A stretch of 64,000 bases of DNA from JADJWR01 sp963847675. GTDB taxonomy: Bacteria > Pseudomonadota > Gammaproteobacteria > Burkholderiales > Burkholderiaceae_F. Below are positions 59,221 to 64,000 of the stretch, piece after piece. The notes beneath the pieces were generated by a model. It saw nothing but the letters and a program-made list of their open reading frames with translations. It did not search any database and had not been told where the DNA came from. The translations under genes and the position numbers were made by a program. Position 1 is the stretch's first letter. Each line of letters starts with the position of its first letter. The stretch covers positions 404,030-468,029 of the forward strand of contig CAWKAP010000005.1 of NCBI GenBank assembly GCA_963847675.1, read 5' to 3'.

Positions 59221-61655
59221 ATGAAGGCTTTGGAGAGATCACCGTCGAGCCAGCGATTGACGTCGGAGCCCGCTTCCTTGGTCGCGCTGCGGCGGAGAAC
59301 GAGCGACTGATCGCATCCTGGAGGCAAACGGAATCGAGCGGCGTCTGGCGCGCGGATTCGGCAACTTCTCCTTCGCAAACCCGAATCGTCGCGACTCTCC
59401 ACCGAGGCGAAAGTGGCGCTCTTTCGCGGCGGTTTCGGGGTCGCACGGATGTCTATCCAGTCCGTTGGGAAAGCAAGACAACCGGCAAGTCCGGTTACGC
59501 ACCTGCCTGCGCGAACGAGTGGCGTGCCGGAGTGTGCGAGAAGCCACGCATCAAGTGCGCAGACTGCGGGAATCGCTCGTTGATCCCGCTTTCGGACGCT
59601 GCCATCTACGCTCACCTGGCCGGTGACCACACGATCGGTGTCTACCCGCTGCTGGAGGACGACAGCTGTTATTTCCTCGCGATCGATTTCGACGAGGCCG
59701 AGTGGAGACAGGATGTTCGCGCCTTCGCCGGTTCGTGCGCCGATCTCGGCGTTCCGGTTGCGATCGAGACTTCCCGCTCTGGAAACGGGGCGCACGCCTG
59801 GATCTTCTTCGCAAATCGCGTATCGGCCCGGGATGCCCGGCGGTTGGGCACCGCCATCATCAGTCACACCTGCGCGCGCACCCGGCAACTGAAGCTCACG
59901 TCCTACGACCGATTGTTTCCCAATCAGGACACGATGCCCAAGGGTGGCTTCGGCAATCTGATCGCGTTGCCGCTGCAGAAGAAGCCGCGGGAGAACGGCT
60001 GGAGTGTGTTCGTCGACGAAGCCTTCCGGCCCCATCCAGACCAGTGGGAATTCCTGGCCTCGATTCAGCCGATGTCGCCGCTCGACATCGAGCCCACGAT
60101 CCTTCGCGCCACGGGCGGCGTGCATCCGCTGGATGTGACCTTTATCGATGAGGAGGACCACAAAGAACCATGGAAAGGAACGGTCCAGACGCCAGCAAGA
60201 AGCTGGAGGTGCCTGTTGCCGAAGTCGCTCACGGTCACACTGAGCAACCTGATCTACTTCGAAAAGACGCAGTTGCCGCAGCCACTGGCCAACCGCTTGA
60301 TTCGTCTCGCTGCCTTCCAGAATCCCGAGTTTTACAGGGCGCAGGCGATGCGCTTCGCCGTGTGGGATAAGCCGCGCGTGATTGGTTGCGCTGAGAACTA
60401 CCCGAACCACATCGCACTGCCACGCGGCTGCCTGGACGCCGCGCAGGCACTGCTACGGGATAACGGTATACGCTGCGATCTGCGTGATGAGCGATACTAT
60501 GGGTGACGCACTCGACGTGGCCTTCGCCGGCACGCTGCGACTGGATCAGGACTCTGCGATGACCGCGATGTTGCATCACGACGCCGGCGTGCTGTGCGCA
60601 CCGACCGCCTTTGGCAAGACCGTCACCGCGGCGGCCATGATCGCTCGGCGTGGCGTCAACACGCTGGTGCTCGTCCATCGCACGGAGTTGCTGAAGCAGT
60701 GGCAGGAGCGTCTACAGTCTTTCCTTGCCGTCGGCAAAGGCGTGGTCGAGACCATCGGGGGCGGCAAGGCCAAACCGACCGGCAAGATCGATATCGCGGT
60801 GATGCAGTCGCTGTCTCGCCAAGGCGAGGTCGACCCGCTGGTCGAACACTATGGCCACGTCATCGTCGATGAGTGCCACCACGTTGGAGCGGTGTCGTTC
60901 GATGCGATCCTCAAGCGGACGAAGGCAAAATACGTGCTCGGACTCACCGCCACGCCGATCCGCCGTGATGGCCAGCAGCCGATTATCTTTATGCAATGCG
61001 GGCCGATCCGTCACACGGCCGCGAGGCCGGTCGAGTGCGCCGCATGACTTGGAGGTGACGGCCCGCTTGCTGCCCAACCGCATCGACTTACCACCGGAGG
61101 CGGGCATTCAGGACGTCTTCCGCCACCTCGCCAGCGATCCTGAACGTACCGAGGTGATCGGGCGAAATCAAAGCGCCTTCAACGAAGGTCGGAAGTGCTG
61201 GTCCTGACCAAGCGCACTGAACACCTGGATGCCATTGTGGCGGTGCTGTCCGCGAAAGATTCCGTCACCCTTCGTGCTGCACGGACGGATGTCGAAGAAG
61301 CAGCGGGCCACGGTGATGTCGAACCTCCGTCGCTGCCGCCCGATGCACCGCGCGTGCTGCTCGCCACTGGAGACTTATTGGCGAGGGCTTTGACCACCCA
61401 CCTCTCGATACCTCCATCCTGGCGATGCCGATTTCGTGGAAAGGGACGCTGCAACAATACGCGGGCCGACTGCATCGCGAGCATGCGACCAAGACCGATG
61501 TGCACATCATTGATTTTGTGGACAGGGATCACCCGGCCCTGCTGCGCATGTGGGACAAGCGTCAGCACGGCTACCGGGCGATGGGTTATCGGATCGCAGA
61601 ACCGCCGCCCGTTCTGCAGGCTATGCCTCAAGCGACCCATCTGACCGGGACTTGA
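59221..61655 (+). pseudogene. TOTE conflict-system protein: archaeo-eukaryotic primase plus SF2 helicase, frameshifted as assembled
   Basis: TOTE systems combine an AEP primase with a superfamily II helicase and are thought to act in mobile-element conflict. In order: a short N-terminal helix (LVALR-ENERLIA), RTDVYPVRWESK, a cysteine cluster (CEKPRIKCADCGNRSL), AEP active-site residues in CYFLAIDFDEAEW and SGNGAHAWIFF, RLFPNQDTMPKGGFGN, then helicase motif I APTAFGKT, motif II IVDECHHVG, motif III GLTATPIRRDG, and motif VI QYAGRLHRE. The stop is at 61655, near 811 residues if repaired. The longest clean part is 59532-60506; breaks are near 59295, 59310, 59435, 60500, 61045, 61195 and 61380. 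TAG/TGA stops arise only at the breaks. Confidence 0.82.
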
Positions 61656-61665
61656 TGGGTGTCCC

Positions 61666-61899
61666 TGACGGTAAAAAAACTGGCGGAAAAGTGAGCCGGG
61701 ACAATAGCTTAGGGCGTTTGATGCCGGCCCTTCTTGGGCGCTGCCCTTGACCGACATGGACGCGCGTCGATGCTGTCGCTCGATGTTCGCTGGGGAGTCG
61801 ATAGATGTCGAGAGATGTCGAAAGGTCACGTTCGGCCGAACCGCCCGGAAACCCGCGCCACTGCTGGTGCTCCGCACTTTGACGGTAAGAGTGACGGTA
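61666..61899 (+). repeat. Three direct copies of TGACGGTA
   Basis: Exact copies at 61666-61673, 61880-61887 and 61892-61899; the last two are 12 bases apart. Short direct repeats next to an att site are typical arm-binding sites of tyrosine recombinases. That reading is inference. Confidence 0.35.
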
Positions 61900-61956
61900 G
61901 AAATCTGCGAGGTCTTCGAGAGTGCATGTCAATATCAATAGCTTAGAAGGCTCGTT

Positions 61957-61973
61957 GATGATCGAGTGCGAGT
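61957..61973 (+). repeat. Candidate attR: imperfect copy of the guaA 3' end
   Basis: GATGATCGAGTGCGAGT matches the guaA end in 15 of 17 bases and even keeps the reading I-E-x-E followed by a stop. It would be the right boundary of the island. The two mismatches could be divergence or consensus errors. Confidence 0.5.
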
Positions 61974-62321
61974 AGGGGAGGACGGAGCTCCGTCGGGACT
62001 GTCTCCAGCCTCGTCACGTCGGGCGGCGCGCAGGCCGCGAGATGGGGAAGGGGCGCCGCGCGGGCGAAGCCCCTCACGAAGTGTTCAGTAGCATCTTGAT
62101 CGTGTCCTCGGGTCTGGTCGGCGATGGGTACAGGGATGCGCGTAGGGTCCCTGGTTATAGATACGGACTCACGCGGAAAAGTGCCGGACTGCCGCGCGGC
62201 GGGCACGGGACCCGTTGACGCGAGGATGACCTTTAGCGAGTCCGTGGTTCTCCGGAAGACCCTGGCAAGCGGTAGATGCGATCGCTTCATATTGAGTAAT
62301 AGTTGTTTCTGAAGTAGTAGT

Positions 62322-63281
62322 ATGCCTTTCTTTCCCATGTGGGCGGTTCTCTTCGTCACCCTCCCGACCCAGCCGAATGCGGTGCGTCTGCGCATCTGGC
62401 GGGCGCTCAAGGGGCTCGGCTGCGCCGCGCTGCGCGATGGCGCCTACCTGCTCCCTGCGGAGCACGCGGCGGTGCTGGAGACCCTGGCCGCCGAGGTGCG
62501 CGAACACGGCGGCACGGCGTCGGTCATGACGCTCGCCCCGCGCGACGACGCCCAGCGGGCCGAGGTGCTGGCCCAGTTCGACCGCGACGAGGCCTACGCG
62601 CAATGGCGCGAGACGGCCACGGCGCTTCAGGCCGAAGCGCAACGCCTGGGCGAGACAGACGCAAGGCGCCGTCTGCGCGGCATCGCCGACGCGCTGCAGG
62701 CGCTCCGACGCATCGACTACTACCCCGGGCCGGCGGCCGAGCAGGCCGAGGCCGACCTCGTCGCGCTGCGGCGGGCGCTCGACGCCCGCTTCTCGCTGGG
62801 CGAGCCGCGCCCCCGCGCCGACGACGGCATCGCGCGTCTCGACCGGGCGCGGTATCAGGGCAGGCGCTGGGCCACGCGCGCGCGGCCCTGGGTCGACCGG
62901 CTGGCCTGCGCCTGGCTGATCCGGCGTTTCGTCGACGAGCGCGCCCGGTTCGTCTGGCTGCCCGACACCGGCGACGCGCTCTCCACCCCGCGCGGCGCGC
63001 TCGGTTTCGACTACGACGGCGCGCGCTTCACCCACGTCGGCGCCCGCGTCAGCTTCGAAGTGATGGCGGCGAGCTTCGGTCTCGACGGCGACGCGAGGCT
63101 GCAGCGCGTCGCGCAGTCGGTGCACTACCTCGACGTGGGCGGCATCCCGGCACCCGAGGCGGCCGGCCTGGAAGCCGTGCTGGCCGGCCTGCGCGCGCTG
63201 CATGCCGATGACGACGTTCTCGCCGCCGCGGCTGCGGTGGTGTTCGACGCCTTTTACGCAGCGCCGGGAGGTTCCGCATGA
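62322..63281 (+). CDS. chrB: Chromate resistance protein ChrB
   Basis: ChrB is a chromate-responsive regulator of the chr operon. The 319-residue protein has the N-terminal domain WAVLFVTLPTQPNAVRLRIW and GAYLLPAEHAAVLETLAAEV, then the ChrB C-terminal domain from about residue 180 with RARPWVDRLACAWLIRRF, GFDYDGARFTHVGARVSFEV and SVHYLDVGGIPAPE. The start may be ATG 62322 or ATG 62337. The stop overlaps the chrA start as ATGA, so both form one operon, on the chromosome side of the candidate attR. Confidence 0.88.
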   Translation: MPFFPMWAVLFVTLPTQPNAVRLRIWRALKGLGCAALRDGAYLLPAEHAAVLETLAAEVREHGGTASVMTLAPRDDAQRAEVLAQFDRDEAYAQWRETATALQAEAQRLGETDARRRLRGIADALQALRRIDYYPGPAAEQAEADLVALRRALDARFSLGEPRPRADDGIARLDRARYQGRRWATRARPWVDRLACAWLIRRFVDERARFVWLPDTGDALSTPRGALGFDYDGARFTHVGARVSFEVMAASFGLDGDARLQRVAQSVHYLDVGGIPAPEAAGLEAVLAGLRALHADDDVLAAAAAVVFDAFYAAPGGSA

Positions 63282-64000
63282 CAGCATCGGACACCGACCC
63301 ATCCGCCGCGCCCGCACGCGCCGCGGCGCCGCCGCCGCCGCCGCGGCGGCGCGCGGCCGCCGTCAGCTTCGGCGAGGCCTTCCGGTTCTGGCTGAAGCTC
63401 GGCTTCATCAGCTTCGGCGGCCCCGCCGGGCAGATCGCGATCATGCACACCGAGCTGGTCGAGCGCCGGCGCTGGATCAGCGAGAAGCGCTTCCTGCACG
63501 CCTTGAACTACTGCATGGTGCTGCCGGGCCCGGAGGCGCAGCAACTCGCCACCTACATCGGCTGGCTGATGCACCGCATCTGGGGCGGCATCGTCGCCGG
63601 TGCGCTTTTCGTGCTGCCCTCGCTGTTCATCCTGATCGGGCTGTCGTGGATCTACCTGCGTTTCGGCGACGTGCCGGTGGTCGCGGGCGTCTTCTTCGGG
63701 CTGAAGCCGGCGGTCACCGCGCTTGTGCTGCACGCCGCGCATCGCATCGGCACCCGGGCGCTGAAGAACGCATGGATGTGGGGCATCGCCGCTGCGGCGT
63801 TCGTCGCCATCTTCGCGTTCAACGCGCCGTTTCCGGCGATCGTGGTCGCCGCGGCGCTGATCGGCCACTTCGGCGCGCGATGCGGCACCCGCGGTGTTCG
63901 CGCTCGGCGGCGGGCACGGTGGCGCAAAGCGAGCCACGGTCCGGCGCTGATCGACGACGACACGCCGACGCCCGTGCACGCGCGTTTCTCGCGCCGCCAC
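63278..64000 (+). CDS. chrA: Chromate transporter ChrA, N-terminal part, with a compensated double indel
   Basis: ChrA exports chromate across the inner membrane. The visible 241 codons have a proline- and alanine-rich leader, then FGEAFRFWLKLGFISFGGPA and YCMVLPGPEAQQLATYIGW, both signature parts, and several membrane helices. Between about 63880 and 63935 the reading is shifted: the next frame gives APAVFALGGGHGG, as expected for the family, before the original frame returns with HGPALIDDDTPTP. One added and one lost base explain it. The gene continues past base 64000. Confidence 0.85.
   Translation, partial: MTASDTDPSAAPARAAAPPPPPRRRAAAVSFGEAFRFWLKLGFISFGGPAGQIAIMHTELVERRRWISEKRFLHALNYCMVLPGPEAQQLATYIGWLMHRIWGGIVAGALFVLPSLFILIGLSWIYLRFGDVPVVAGVFFGLKPAVTALVLHAAHRIGTRALKNAWMWGIAAAAFVAIFAFNAPFPAIVVAAALIGHFGARCGTRGVRARRRARWRKASHGPALIDDDTPTPVHARFSRRH

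Larger units (their letters stand above)
57483..61973 (+). mobile_element. Candidate genomic island at guaA with AbiE and TOTE conflict modules
   Basis: About 4.5 kb between guaA and the repeat at 61957 has lower GC and different codon use from its neighbours. It holds three genes, all of conflict-system type: AbiEi, AbiEii and a TOTE primase-helicase. Imperfect direct repeats of the guaA 3' end flank it. No intact integrase or transposase was found inside, so the island would now be immobile or mobilised in trans. Confidence 0.55.
61656..62321 (+). other. Island right end and chrB upstream region, no recognised gene
   Basis: No frame on either strand has protein-family character. It contains three copies of TGACGGTA (61666, 61880, 61892), the guaA-like repeat at 61957, and AT-richer sequence just before chrB (62285-62320). 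A chrB promoter probably lies there but I could not fix its boxes with confidence. Confidence 0.5.

Noticed and set aside
59154..60410. A 418-codon minus-strand frame opposite the TOTE gene
   Set aside because: It has no family character, and the plus strand carries unmistakable primase motifs over the same bases.
61651..61750. Start of a tyrosine integrase (a V-S-L-T-V-K-K-L-A-like reading)
   Set aside because: The resemblance to an integrase N-terminus covers about ten codons and then hits a stop; too short to support an integrase remnant.

Overview
This is a GC-rich stretch of a betaproteobacterial chromosome, most like Burkholderiales. Support comes from gene order and gene types rather than any rRNA: glnD-map-rpsB-tsf-pyrH-frr-uppS-cdsA-dxr-rseP-bamA-skp-lpxD-fabZ-lpxA-lpxB-rnhB, then ppsR/ppsA, smpB-ratA-rnfH and guaB-guaA. 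There are also pilU, a dapC of the proteobacterial type, a short-form queF, and many ATGA start/stop overlaps. No rRNA or tRNA gene was recognised.

Layout. (1) 1-10.1 kb, minus strand: queF, dapC, dapD, pilU, dapE, prmB, yheS-type ABC-F ATPase, then a tightly overlapping acyl-CoA module (CaiB-type CoA-transferase, histidine phosphatase, aminoglycoside-phosphotransferase-like kinase cut by the window edge). (2) 10.2-18.2 kb, plus strand: smc, zipA-like, ligA, an MTAP/MTIP-family phosphorylase, def. (3) 18.2-21.6 kb, minus: glnD and map. (4) 21.7-38.1 kb, plus: translation, envelope and lipid A genes ending with a TrmH-family methyltransferase and cfa. (5) 38.6-43.6 kb: mixed single genes, including a lipoprotein alpha/beta hydrolase and an unusual PagP-OmpW double-barrel protein. 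(6) 43.7-57.5 kb: ppsR/ppsA divergent pair, NfeD plus SPFH membrane pair, CBS-DUF294 protein, an SSS-transporter/sensor-kinase hybrid, smpB, ratA-rnfH, guaB-guaA. (7) 57.5-62 kb: an accessory island inserted directly after guaA, holding an AbiEi/AbiEii type IV toxin-antitoxin pair next to a TOTE-type primase-helicase. An imperfect copy of the guaA 3' end lies at its far side. (8) 62.3-64 kb: chrB-chrA chromate resistance, running off the edge.

The most interesting region is the guaA island. It has lower GC than its flanks, two conflict (defence) modules back to back, an inverted-repeat operator overlapping a good promoter, and a candidate att duplication. TOTE and AbiE are each described families, so the novelty would lie in their association, the insertion site and the regulation.

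Sequence quality matters here. caiB, the TrmH-family gene and guaB each carry one extra base. The sensor kinase (49.3-52.1 kb) carries about thirteen single-base insertions, and AbiEii/TOTE (58.3-61.6 kb) carry many single-base indels, mostly deletions. In every case protein similarity resumes unbroken in another frame, which points to consensus errors more than to real decay. These genes should be re-read from raw data before being called pseudogenes.
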